Shown piece by piece: positions 8,568-15,628 of a stretch of DNA of 64,000 bases. Each line of letters starts with the position of its first letter. The stretch's first letter is position 1. The notes beneath the pieces were generated by a model. The model made no database searches and was not told the origin of the DNA. It saw only the letters and a list, made by a program, of their open reading frames with translations. The stretch comes from DAOMFB01 sp963721385 (GTDB lineage Bacteria > Acidobacteriota > Thermoanaerobaculia > UBA5066), in assembly GCA_963721385.1 (NCBI GenBank), contig CAVRJB010000005.1, positions 1 through 64,000 of the forward strand, given 5' to 3'. The translations under genes and the position numbers were made by a program.

Positions 8568-8789
8568 AGAACCGAGAAAGGAAGAGCACGCCGCAAGTCT
8601 TGCCGAGAATCGGATGGACGACCCCGCTGCTGAACGCTGAGCCCACAAGCTCGGGATATCGTCTGGGGCGCCATCCGCTGAAGTGATACGTGGGGCTCTG
8701 ACCCCGAATGGACGCGTGGCCGGCAGCTTCGTGCGGCGAGAGAAAGAAATCTTCAGGCGAGGGGCTTGACAGGAATCTTCATGGGCGAG
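8568..8789 (+). ncRNA. putative bridge (seek) RNA of the IS110/IS1111 element
   Basis: The 222-base 3' non-coding region is where IS1111-group elements encode their guide RNA. A segment closed by CCCAC (8642-8646) and GTGGG (8690-8694) contains GATATCGT (8655-8662), identical to the left target flank 7339-7346. It also contains CCGCTGAA (8675-8682), the exact reverse complement of the right flank TTCAGCGG (8790-8797). Same-sense left guide and antisense right guide are the expected arrangement of a target-binding loop. A second segment has GGCGAG (8735-8740, same as the right IS end 8784-8789) and TCTTCA (8750-8755, complementary to 7352-7357 at the left end), a possible donor loop. RNA boundaries are unknown. 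Confidence 0.65.
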
Positions 8790-8847
8790 TTCAGCGGCGA
8801 GGAAGAGCGCAGCGACGACGCGAGTCCGCTGCAACGAGGGGTTAGGC
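8790..8847 (-). repeat. attC type B, right half (split by IS110)
   Basis: TTCAGCGGCGAG to the core GTTAGGC at 8841-8847. It carries about a dozen extra bases between the two inner arms compared with the other type B sites. Confidence 0.75.
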
Positions 8848-9294
8848 CGCCGCTCTGGCTGCCCGAGCGACAGCTAGGGAGCCGCCGAAACGCGTGCGCG
8901 TTCGGTGGGTCTGGGCCGAGAAGCGAAGGCAGAGGGCGTGATCGGACTGAGGATGGGGACTAGCCAACCTTGGGATTGCCCCAGCAGACGAACGGTCAAC
9001 CGGATCTAGATGGCCGTACGAGGGAAGCTTCGCGCTGGTGTCCATCGAGCGCTCGCGTGCAGATTCGGGCCGCCATGGACGCGATAGACGCCGATGCGGC
9101 AGCCGTGATGCGGCGGTGGCCCACGACGACGAAGCCGATCGTGGCGTAACGAGCTACGAGCACAGTGACTCGCGGCTTCGGGCGACGACGCCAACGCTGA
9201 AGACGCGGTCCGCGCTCGATGCGGCCGAGGCGACTGTGGCGCCACCAGCCAGACAAAGCGACAAGCAGTGCGCGATAGCAGCCGTCTGTGCGGC
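8848..9294 (-). other. integron cassette without recognised gene
   Basis: About 450 bp lie between two interrupted attC sites. A minus-strand frame (8996-9409) contains TVLVARYATIGFVVVGHRR but starts inside the attC/IS3 junction and is otherwise arginine-rich, so I do not call it. The cassette could be non-coding. Confidence 0.4.
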
Positions 9295-9332
9295 GCCTAA
9301 CGATACCGCGCTCAGCGGCGAGCGCAAGCGAG
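9295..9332 (-). repeat. attC type B, left half (split by IS3)
   Basis: GCCTAAC (9295-9301) through CAGCGGCGAGCGCAAGCGAG. It continues at 10585 beyond the IS3 element to the core GTTAGAC at 10600-10606. Confidence 0.85.
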
Positions 9333-9347
9333 GGAACTTGCTTCGGT

Positions 9348-10178
9348 TTAGTTGACACTCGTGTGGTTAGGGACCTGGGCTTCGAACACGGCCGGGGGAA
9401 GGTATCCAAGGGAGGAATGGAGGCGCCGGCGATTGTAGAAGCCGACGTAGTCGAGGAGAGTGGCCCGGAGGTCGGAGTCCTTCTGGAACGTCATCCCGAA
9501 GAGCCGCTCGGTCTTCAGCGAATGGAAGAACGACTCCATGTGGGCGTTGTCGTTCATCTGCCGCGGGCGATTCATGCTCTGGACGAAGCCCCGGCGGGAC
9601 AGTTCGTCTCCGAGGTGGACGGCCGAGTACTCGATCCCGCGGTCGCTGTGGAACGTCAGGCCGGCAGGCGGACGGCGCCATCGGACGGCGTGAGTGAGGG
9701 CTCGCCGGGTCAGCGAGGCGTCCCGATTCCGGCCCAGGCTCCATCCGAGGACCCTGCGGGAGTGCCGATCCATCACGACGGCCAGGTACCGCCAGCGTCC
9801 GCCGACCCGGACGTACGTGACGTCTCCCACCCAGAGCTGGTCCGGGCCGGTCGTCGTGAGACCGTGGACCGTGTTCGGATGCAGCCGATAGAACGCCTTC
9901 TGAGCCACGCGCGACCGGCGGTAAAGACGGGCCGAGCGGCCCTGGAGTTGCGCCAGGCGCATCAGACGCGCGACACGGCGTCGGCCGACCGAAATCCCTT
10001 GCCGCCCGAGTTCGCGAGTCACTCGAGGGCTGCCGTAAAGCCCTCTCGCCTCCTGGAACACCGCCAGAACCCGTTCGGTCATCGCCGCGTCAGAACACGT
10101 CCGGCGACTCGGACGACGGCGTCGCCAGGCGTAGAACCCGGCCCGCGTGACGACGAACTTCCTGCACATCAGGCTCAC
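9348..10178 (-). CDS. IS3 family transposase OrfB (DDE integrase domain)
   Basis: OrfB carries the rve integrase domain with the DDE residues in WVGDVTYV, HSDRGIEY and NDNAHMESFFHSLKTE. It also has the C-terminal YNRRRLHSSLGY motif typical of IS3. It overlaps orfA by four bases, and the productive OrfAB transposase is expected from a -1 frameshift upstream. The 276-residue frame lacks the first residues of the usual OrfB, consistent with expression as a fusion. Confidence 0.92.
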   Translation of the reverse strand: MSLMCRKFVVTRAGFYAWRRRRPSRRTCSDAAMTERVLAVFQEARGLYGSPRVTRELGRQGISVGRRRVARLMRLAQLQGRSARLYRRSRVAQKAFYRLHPNTVHGLTTTGPDQLWVGDVTYVRVGGRWRYLAVVMDRHSRRVLGWSLGRNRDASLTRRALTHAVRWRRPPAGLTFHSDRGIEYSAVHLGDELSRRGFVQSMNRPRQMNDNAHMESFFHSLKTERLFGMTFQKDSDLRATLLDYVGFYNRRRLHSSLGYLPPAVFEAQVPNHTSVN

Positions 10179-10531
10179 CGGGAAGAAGCTCCGGTTCGCC
10201 TCGAGGAACGCGAAGACGTCCCCCGTAACTCGCGGGCGAACCGGATCGCTCTTTTTAGGAGCTCATGCTCCATCTTCAGCCGCTTGTAATCGCGCTCGAC
10301 TTCTCGTAGCCGCTGGAGCTCACCCACGGCTTTCAGGTCCAGAGCCGGCAAGGCACCGCGCAGCTGGCCGTCCCGGGCCTGCTTGCGCCAGCGCGACAAC
10401 ATGAAAGGGTGAATGCTCAGTGAAAGCGCCACGTCCCGGACCAGGACTCCTGGCTGCTGGCTCAGTTGAACGGCCCGCAGCTTGAACTCCTGGCTGTAGC
10501 TTCTGACTCTTCGAGGACCTGCTCTTCCCAT
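10175..10531 (-). CDS. IS3 family OrfA (helix-turn-helix)
   Basis: This 118-residue protein has the HTH domain YSQEFKLRAVQLSQQPG and LSIHPFMLSRWRKQARDG. It is followed by a leucine-rich coiled coil (LQRLREVERDYKRLKMEHEL) that mediates transposase multimerisation. An A-rich stretch (CTAAAAAGA on the minus strand, near 10250) just before the end is a likely -1 slippery site for making OrfAB. Confidence 0.9.
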   Translation of the reverse strand: MGRAGPRRVRSYSQEFKLRAVQLSQQPGVLVRDVALSLSIHPFMLSRWRKQARDGQLRGALPALDLKAVGELQRLREVERDYKRLKMEHELLKRAIRFARELRGTSSRSSRRTGASSR

Positions 10532-10584
10532 CGTGACCTCTCTAGTTAGCTGAGAGTGTCAACGATACCGAAGCAACCTCCGAG

Positions 10585-10606
10585 TCCGCTGCAGCGCGTG
10601 TTAGAC
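10585..10606 (-). repeat. attC type B, right half (split by IS3)
   Basis: TCCGCTGCAGCGCGT and the core GTTAGAC at 10600-10606, completing the attC begun at 9295. Confidence 0.8.
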
Positions 10607-11171
10607 GGCCCCTAGTGCCTCGGCCGGCTCGATCGGAAGCCGTAACAACGCGAGGCTCGCTGGCGAAGTACGTAGCCAGGTGCGTCGAACCAGGTACGAG
10701 CTCGCACGAGTAACCGAGGAGTGCGGCAGCGACCACGCGAAGCCCACGAGCGGCGCACGCGACGTGCCGTCGGGTCCTGATGGCTTGAACCGCGATATGC
10801 AATGCACGCAAGTGGCGCCACCTCGCGCACGCCGAGCAGAGCGACGGGTACCGGCCCTGGAGAGGCGTTGCACAGCGAGGAGTACCGAGACGACGGTACT
10901 CCTGCGGCGCGAAGACGTAGCCGAGAGGTCAGCCTTCGCACAGGTCGAACGAGCGCTTCGAAGTAAGGCCGCAGCCGTCCGGGCTCAAGGCGCGTACAGC
11001 TGCGGATCAGTCGAGCTCTGACGTTTGGATGCCTCGCATCGAATGCGCCGAACTCAAGAAGAAGTCCGCGATCGCGAGCGCGAGCATGCCAGTGAACGGG
11101 ATGGCAGGCGTGGGCCCTACCGACCGTGTCGAGCCGATGCGGCAGACCGGACGCACGGATGCCGATAGGCC
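10607..11171 (-). other. first integron cassette, no recognised gene
   Basis: This is the cassette adjacent to the attI-like site. A long minus-strand frame is open from the recombination point to a TAG at 10612, about 180 codons. It lacks a normal start near its beginning and is arginine-rich without family resemblance. An alternative GTG start gives codons 10941-10612. A 27-codon ATG frame with a hydrophobic start also exists near the attI side. None is convincing. Confidence 0.4.
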
Positions 11172-11200
11172 GCCTAACTTATATTAGACGGCGACCTAGG
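11172..11200 (-). other. attI-like recombination site
   Basis: On the minus strand the stop codon TAA of the ORF at 11179-11601 is followed directly by the core GTTAGGC (11178-11172), after which cassette DNA begins. As the first core on the integrase side it is the best candidate for attI. It lies 3' of intI, not 5' as in class 1 integrons. Confidence 0.65.
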
Positions 11201-11601
11201 TCGCTACTAATAGTGATTTTTCCCGTTGAAGGGGAGGAAGTCTCTGCAGGTAGGGACTTCGAGGTATCTACAGGTAGAGACTTCTTCGGGGTCGGTAGCG
11301 GGCGGATGCGCACCTTCAGTCCGAGTTTCAGGGCCCGGTCGTATCTCATTCTCCACAGCTTGTTCTCCGGCTCCCACCTTCCCCCCGCCTTCTTGACTGC
11401 CTCGCGGATGCTGATCTCCCACGGTCGAACGTCGACCCGGACGTGGCGGAAGGGCTTCGGCTTCCACGGCGCCTCGCTGACAACGATTTCGACGGTCGTG
11501 AAGCGCGTCTTCCGGCCTTCGTCATACCGGTAGCGGACGCAGACGAGGCGGTCGCCGAAATCGCGCACGAGCTTCCGCGTTCCCCTCTGGCCGGGCTTCA
11601 T
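11179..11601 (-). CDS. conserved small protein between intI and attI
   Basis: This 140-residue protein starts at ATG 11601, 53 bp after the intI stop. It opens MKPGQRGTRKLVRDFGDRLV, continues CVRYRYDEGRKTRFTTVEI and has WEPENKLWRMRYDRAL near residue 90. I recognise the opening as a family often found next to tyrosine integrases in other bacteria; its role is unknown. The last ~30 residues are serine/proline-rich and encoded by imperfect 24-base repeats, so this tail may derive from attI sequence. The stop codon touches the attI core. Confidence 0.75.
   Translation of the reverse strand: MKPGQRGTRKLVRDFGDRLVCVRYRYDEGRKTRFTTVEIVVSEAPWKPKPFRHVRVDVRPWEISIREAVKKAGGRWEPENKLWRMRYDRALKLGLKVRIRPLPTPKKSLPVDTSKSLPAETSSPSTGKITISSDLGRRLI
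11237..11284. repeat. direct and inverted repeats near attI
   Basis: CAGGTAGGGACTTC (11247-11260) and CAGGTAGAGACTTC (11271-11284) are direct repeats 24 bases apart with one mismatch. GAAGTCTCT (11237-11245) is the exact inverse of AGAGACTTC (11276-11284). They lie about 60-110 bp from the recombination point, a position compatible with accessory integrase-binding sites. Confidence 0.6.
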
Positions 11602-11654
11602 TTTCGAGCCGACCCGGCATGCGGAAAGAGCGGCGCGGGGAGGTGCGGCGGCGC

Positions 11655-12620
11655 TCACGGCGGGTCCAGCGGGCTCTTCACGCCCAGGCCGCCGGCGCGG
11701 TTCAGGACGTGGGTGTAGATCATCGTCGTGGCGACGTCGCTGTGGCCGAGGAGCTCCTGGATGGTGCGGATGTCGGTGCCGCTCTCGAGGAGGTGCGTGG
11801 CGAAGGAGTGGCGCAGCGTGTGGCAGGTCGCGGGCTTCGCGATGCCGGCCCTCGCGACGGCCTGCTTCATGGCGCGCTGGATCAGGGTCTCGGGAAGGTG
11901 GTGGCGGCGCGACGCCCCGGTGCGCGGGTCCTCGCTCGGGCGGTCCGCCGGAAAGACCCACTGCCAGCCCCAGGCGCGGGCGGCCGCCGGGTACTTCAGG
12001 CGGATGGCGTCGGGGAGGTAGACGTCGGCGCGGTTCGCGGCGAGGTCCGCGTCGTACCTCACGCGCACGGTCCGGAGGTGCGCCGTGAGGGCGGGCTTCA
12101 CGGCGAGGGGGAGCATCGTGTGGCGGTCCTTCTGCCCCTTGCCGTCGCGGACGACGATCTGGTTGAGGGCGAAGTCGACGTCCTTCACGCGGAGGCGGAG
12201 CGCGTCGAGAAGCCGGAGGCCCGCGCCGTAGAGAAGGGTGGCGACGAGCTTCTCGCGGCCCGAGAGGTTCGCGAGGACGCGGCGGACCTCGTCGCGCGTC
12301 AGGACGACGGGGAGGCGCGCCGGGCGGCGGGCGCGGACGACGTCGCCGAGGGAGTCGACGGCGCGGCCGAGGACGTCGCGGTAGAGGAAGAGGAGGGCGG
12401 AGAGGGCCTGGTTCTGGGTGGAGGCCGAGACCTTCCGCGTCACCGCGAGGTCGGAGAGGAAGGCGTTGATCTCCGCTTCGCCCAGCTCGTCCGGGTGGCG
12501 CTTGCCGTGGAAGACGACGTACCTTCGCACCCACGCCACGTACGCCTCCTCGGTCCGCCGGCTGTAGTGCCGGGCGCGGACCGCCGCGCGGAGGCGGTCG
12601 AGGAGTCGGGGCGGGGGCAT
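11655..12620 (-). CDS. intI: integron integrase IntI (tyrosine recombinase)
   Basis: This 321-residue tyrosine recombinase has an N-terminal SAM-like domain (HYSRRTEEAYVAWVRRYV). The catalytic domain shows YGAGLRLLDALRLRVKD (Arg), CHTLRHSFATHLLE (His/Arg) and LLGHSDVATTMIYTHV (His and Tyr nucleophile). The insertion VYLPDAIRLKYPAAARAWGW plus QWVFPA is the extra domain specific to IntI proteins and separates it from XerC/D. It recombines attI with folded attC sites. The gene points towards its cassettes, as in reverse integrons reported from spirochaetes and planctomycetes. It starts 19 bp after vapC. Confidence 0.95.
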   Translation of the reverse strand: MPPPRLLDRLRAAVRARHYSRRTEEAYVAWVRRYVVFHGKRHPDELGEAEINAFLSDLAVTRKVSASTQNQALSALLFLYRDVLGRAVDSLGDVVRARRPARLPVVLTRDEVRRVLANLSGREKLVATLLYGAGLRLLDALRLRVKDVDFALNQIVVRDGKGQKDRHTMLPLAVKPALTAHLRTVRVRYDADLAANRADVYLPDAIRLKYPAAARAWGWQWVFPADRPSEDPRTGASRRHHLPETLIQRAMKQAVARAGIAKPATCHTLRHSFATHLLESGTDIRTIQELLGHSDVATTMIYTHVLNRAGGLGVKSPLDPP

Positions 12621-12639
12621 CGGTGTCGCTCTCAGTCGC

Positions 12640-13071
12640 TCACTTGAACGGGTTCTTCACGCGGACGCCGTCGTAGGTCTCGCCGTCCTTCAGGTCCTCG
12701 GTCCAGAGAGTCTTGCAGCCGAGTCGGGAGGCACTTCTAAGAATGAGTGCGTCCCAAAGGCTCAAGCGATGCCTTCGTGCGCTTCCGATGGCGGCGAGCA
12801 GGTCGTTGCGATCGGGTGCATGTAGTGTCCACCGTGCGAAGTCTTCCACGTATTCGGCTGCGGCTTCCGGGGTCAGGCGCTTTCGGAGCTTTCCGGTCGC
12901 GATGACGTAGAACTCCTGAAGAACCTGCAGGCTGAGGCAGCCGACCCCCGACTCCCACAGCTCCTCCAGGAGCTCCTGCGCGCGAGCAGCCTTTGCCCCG
13001 GTGTCCACGTCGTGCGCGTAGACGAGTATGTTCGTGTCTACGAACTGGCGGCCCGGGTCAGCGGCGCTCAT
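12640..13071 (-). CDS. vapC: PIN-domain toxin, VapC-like
   Basis: This 143-residue PIN-domain protein starts at ATG 13071; an ATG at 13140 would overlap most of the antitoxin's end. Acidic metal-binding residues appear in FVDTNILVYAHD, LQVLQEFYVIAT and LSLWDALIL plus LWTEDLKDG, matching PIN ribonucleases of toxin-antitoxin systems. It overlaps the upstream vapB by 14 bases and is 19 bp before intI on the same strand, so the three could be co-transcribed. The expected activity is RNA cleavage, neutralised by VapB. Confidence 0.85.
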   Translation of the reverse strand: MSAADPGRQFVDTNILVYAHDVDTGAKAARAQELLEELWESGVGCLSLQVLQEFYVIATGKLRKRLTPEAAAEYVEDFARWTLHAPDRNDLLAAIGSARRHRLSLWDALILRSASRLGCKTLWTEDLKDGETYDGVRVKNPFK

Positions 13072-13321
13072 GCAGCGAGTCCCGGGTCCAGGTGATGCGG
13101 CCCTTCGTTCCGAGGCTTCGGGCGTTTCGCATGCGGGCAAGCGCCCGTGCTTTGGCCTTTTCGTATTCGTCCTGCTCCCGAACGAGATCCTCGAGGGCGT
13201 CCACGAGGATTCCGGAAAGCGAGGTCTGCTTCTCGACGGCGAGGATCTTCGCCTTCCGGAGCAGGGGCTTGGGAAGGGAGAGGGTCACGTTCTGGCGGTC
13301 GGACGAAGTGGTCGTTTTCAC
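13058..13321 (-). CDS. vapB: ribbon-helix-helix antitoxin, VapB-like
   Basis: This 87-residue protein begins MKTTTSSDRQNVTLSLPKPL, where the strand NVTLSLP and following helices are a ribbon-helix-helix DNA-binding fold. It continues LLRKAKILAVEKQTSLSGIL and a charged C-terminal half that would wrap the toxin. It precedes and overlaps vapC, the usual antitoxin-first order with autoregulation. Family is inferred from fold pattern and context. Confidence 0.8.
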   Translation of the reverse strand: MKTTTSSDRQNVTLSLPKPLLRKAKILAVEKQTSLSGILVDALEDLVREQDEYEKAKARALARMRNARSLGTKGRITWTRDSLHERR

Positions 13322-13378
13322 GTAAATCAGTGTAGCACGCGTTCGCGTGATCTCCTTCGTGACCCTCTCCCAGCCGCC

Positions 13379-13861
13379 TCAGCTCTTGGCTCCGGCCTTC
13401 GCCATCTCGGCGGCGCGGCGGCCCATCTCCTCGGGGGTGACGTCCTCGATGTGGGTGCCGAGGTACCACTGGTGGCCGAACGGGTCCTTCAGGCCCCCCA
13501 TCCGGTCGCCGTAGAACTTGTTCTCGACGGGGGAGAGCTGCGTGGCGCCCGCCTTCAGCGCCTGCTGGAAGACGGCGTCGACGTCGGAGACGTAGATCAG
13601 GAACGATGCCGCCGTCCCGCCGATCGTGACGGGGGAGAGGGCGTTCATGGCGGGGGACTCGTCGGCCAGCATGACGATGGCCTTGCCGATGGCGATCTCG
13701 GCGTGGCCGATCTTCCCGTCGGGGCCGTCCATGCGCATCCGCTCCGTCGCGCCGAAGGCGCGCTTGTAGAAGTCGAGCGCCTTCGCGGCTCCCTTGATGT
13801 AGAGGTAGGGGGTGGCGCCCTCGAAGCCGGGGGGGATCGGGTTGGGCTTGGTCGTGGCCAT
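13379..13861 (-). CDS. VOC/glyoxalase-like protein (PhnB-type)
   Basis: This 160-residue protein starts at ATG 13861, with AAAGGAG seven bases upstream. An ATG at 13927 lacks a binding site. GATPYLYIKGAAKALDFYKR, FGATERMRMDGPDGKIGHAE and DRMGGLKDPFGHQWYLGTH are characteristic of PhnB-like vicinal-oxygen-chelate proteins. Substrate unknown; many homologues are annotated as bleomycin-resistance-like or PhnB although they have no role in phosphonate metabolism. Confidence 0.85.
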   Translation of the reverse strand: MATTKPNPIPPGFEGATPYLYIKGAAKALDFYKRAFGATERMRMDGPDGKIGHAEIAIGKAIVMLADESPAMNALSPVTIGGTAASFLIYVSDVDAVFQQALKAGATQLSPVENKFYGDRMGGLKDPFGHQWYLGTHIEDVTPEEMGRRAAEMAKAGAKS

Positions 13862-13928
13862 GGGGTCTCCTTTCCGGTGTTGGTGGTTGAGACGGGTTCT
13901 CGATTCTGCGCTTCCGACGCCGGGCAAC

Positions 13929-15467
13929 CTAGTCGTAGACGCCGTCGGCGAACCAGTCGCCGGAGGCGGTGTTCCGGAAGATGCGGCAGAGGGGGCCGGA
14001 GGAGAGCTCGACGTCCCAGTACTCGCGCGTCACGGGGGCGTCGGACCACCACGCCTCCTCGAGGTGCCACGGCCCCGAGGCGACGCGGACGGCGCCCGCG
14101 AGGTCCGGGAGCCCCTTCGTGGCCTCGTTTGCCAGCGACTTCAGCGAGGCGGGACGGGACGTCGTGCCGGGATTGCCGTTCGGGCCGCTACTCCCGTCGA
14201 CCAGCACCTCGAGCGGGAGCGGCGGGCGGAGGACGCGGACGGCGAGGAGGCCGCGCCCCGCGCGCGGGGGCTTTCGCTCGACGGGGGGAGGCGGCGGCTC
14301 CCACGGCACGAGGGCGAAGCGCTCGGGAAGGTGGCCGTCGACGGTCCGCGGAGACCCGACGCGCCCCTCGCCTAACAACGCAAAGAGCCGGGCGAGCGCG
14401 GTGGCGAGCCGATCGGGCGAGATCTCGGCGGGGCCGAAGAGGGTCAGCTGGCCGGGGCGCGGGGCGTCGGGGTGGGCGGTGAAGACGAAGCCGGCCACGG
14501 GGGCGCCGGGCGGGCGCCGTTCGAGGTCGAGGCGGACGAGGGAGAGGAGGGTCCGCGTGTCGCGCGTCGGCGCGGGGAGGGCGAGGGCGCGGACGTCGTG
14601 GCCGTCGGGCTCGAGACGGAGGTCGGTCTCCAGCTTCACGCAGCCGAGGGCGTGGGCGGAGAGGCGCGCGACGAGCCGCTCGAGCGCCGCCTCGGCCATG
14701 CCCAGGAACGGCTCCAGCGTGACGAGGGGCCACTCCAGCTCCATCCCCTCGGTGAAGCCGAGGGGCGGCTGGCGCGGGACGAGCGGGCGCGGGTCGAGGC
14801 CGCGGGCGGCGTCGTGCAGGGCGCGCCCCGCCTCGCCGAGGCGCCCGGCGATCTCGGGGGCGGGGAGCTTCGCGAAGTCGCCCACGGTGGTCAGGCCCCA
14901 GCGCGCGAGCGTGGCGGCGAGGCCGACCTCGGGCGAGAGGCGCGCGAGGGGCAGCGGCGAAAGGAAGGCCGCCTCGGCGCCGGGGGGGACGACGTGGGGG
15001 GAATCGGGCAACGACGCGGCGACGTGGGCCGCGAGCTTGCTCGAGGCGAGGCCGCAGCGGGCGGGGAGCCCGTCCTTCTTCGCCGCGGCGATCAGCGCGC
15101 GGCCGAGGTCGCGCTCGTCGGGGAAGTGGCGCTCGAGCCCGTCGACGTCGGCGTAGGCGAGCCCCTCGCCGCCGTCCTCCACGCGCGGCGAGAAATGGCC
15201 GGCGGCGTCGAGGAGCGCTTCCTGCGCGGCCGCCTCGCTGACGGCGTCGCGCGCGCGGGCGATGAGGCCGGGGAGGAGCGTCCGCGCCTGCGGCAGCGTC
15301 ATCCCCGGGCGGACGCCGGCCTTCCGCGCGGCGCGCGTGGCCGCGAGGACATGGGCGGCGCTGCCGTTCCCGGCGACGACGACGGCGGCCGTCGCCGTGA
15401 GCTCGGGCTCGCTCCGGAGCCGCGCGGCGAGCGGGAACATCGGGACGAGGAGGCAGGCGATGCGCAT
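13929..15467 (-). CDS. imuB: ImuB-like Y-family polymerase homologue
   Basis: This 512-residue protein starts at ATG 15467 (MRIACLLVPMFPLAA). It has the Y-family polymerase fold with ALLDAAGHFSPRVED, AYADVDGLERHFP and a helix-hairpin-helix segment (WGLTTVGDFAKLP), but the first catalytic aspartate of true Y-family polymerases is absent (CLLVPMFPLAA), as in ImuB. A C-terminal DUF6504-like extension ends with WDVELSSGPLCRIFRNTASG. ImuB is the clamp-binding hub of the SOS-mutagenesis complex with ImuA and DnaE2. imuA lies upstream; no dnaE2 is in the window. Confidence 0.88.
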   Translation of the reverse strand: MRIACLLVPMFPLAARLRSEPELTATAAVVVAGNGSAAHVLAATRAARKAGVRPGMTLPQARTLLPGLIARARDAVSEAAAQEALLDAAGHFSPRVEDGGEGLAYADVDGLERHFPDERDLGRALIAAAKKDGLPARCGLASSKLAAHVAASLPDSPHVVPPGAEAAFLSPLPLARLSPEVGLAATLARWGLTTVGDFAKLPAPEIAGRLGEAGRALHDAARGLDPRPLVPRQPPLGFTEGMELEWPLVTLEPFLGMAEAALERLVARLSAHALGCVKLETDLRLEPDGHDVRALALPAPTRDTRTLLSLVRLDLERRPPGAPVAGFVFTAHPDAPRPGQLTLFGPAEISPDRLATALARLFALLGEGRVGSPRTVDGHLPERFALVPWEPPPPPVERKPPRAGRGLLAVRVLRPPLPLEVLVDGSSGPNGNPGTTSRPASLKSLANEATKGLPDLAGAVRVASGPWHLEEAWWSDAPVTREYWDVELSSGPLCRIFRNTASGDWFADGVYD

Positions 15468-15628
15468 GGTGCGGAGGTTGGCAATCAACGGGATCCCTCG
15501 GCGACGCTCGGCGCACGGAATGACGCCGGACCCGCAGGGCTCTCCTGCCGGGCAACGCTCGGCGCCGAGTGCGCTCGCTGCGACGAGACTCTGGGGCGCC
15601 TCGCTCGGCTCAGCTCGCGCCTGCGCAT

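Larger units (their letters stand above)
7348..8789 (+). mobile_element. IS110 family (IS1111-type) element inserted in attC
   Basis: The element is about 1.44 kb. Subterminal inverted repeats ATGAAGA (7351-7357) and TCTTCAT (8776-8782) lie close to the left end but 7 bases inside the right end, an asymmetry described for IS1111-group elements. It has no long terminal inverted repeats and no target duplication apart from TTCA at both junctions (7347-7350, 8790-8793), which makes the exact ends ambiguous by a few bases. It splits an attC site. The truncated copy at 4423-5096 sits in an identical right-hand attC context, indicating site- and orientation-specific targeting. Confidence 0.85.
9333..10581 (-). 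mobile_element. IS3 family insertion sequence, complete (1249 bp)
   Basis: The ends are imperfect inverted repeats: GGAACTTGCTTCGGTTTAG at 9333, and the complement of the right end reads GGAGGTTGCTTCGGTATCG. A 3-bp duplication GAG flanks the element (9330-9332, 10582-10584). Removing the element and one GAG restores an intact type B attC. It contains orfA and orfB in overlapping frames. Confidence 0.9.

Noticed and set aside
5631..10606. Regularly recurring ~61-bp repeats as a possible CRISPR array
   Set aside because: Spacing is 400-700 bp and genes lie between them; the repeats have inverse-core/core ends and palindromic interiors typical of attC.
11179..12534. 451-codon minus-strand frame overlapping intI
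   Set aside because: Only its last 140 codons (from ATG 11601) are protein-like; the rest is an out-of-frame shadow of intI.
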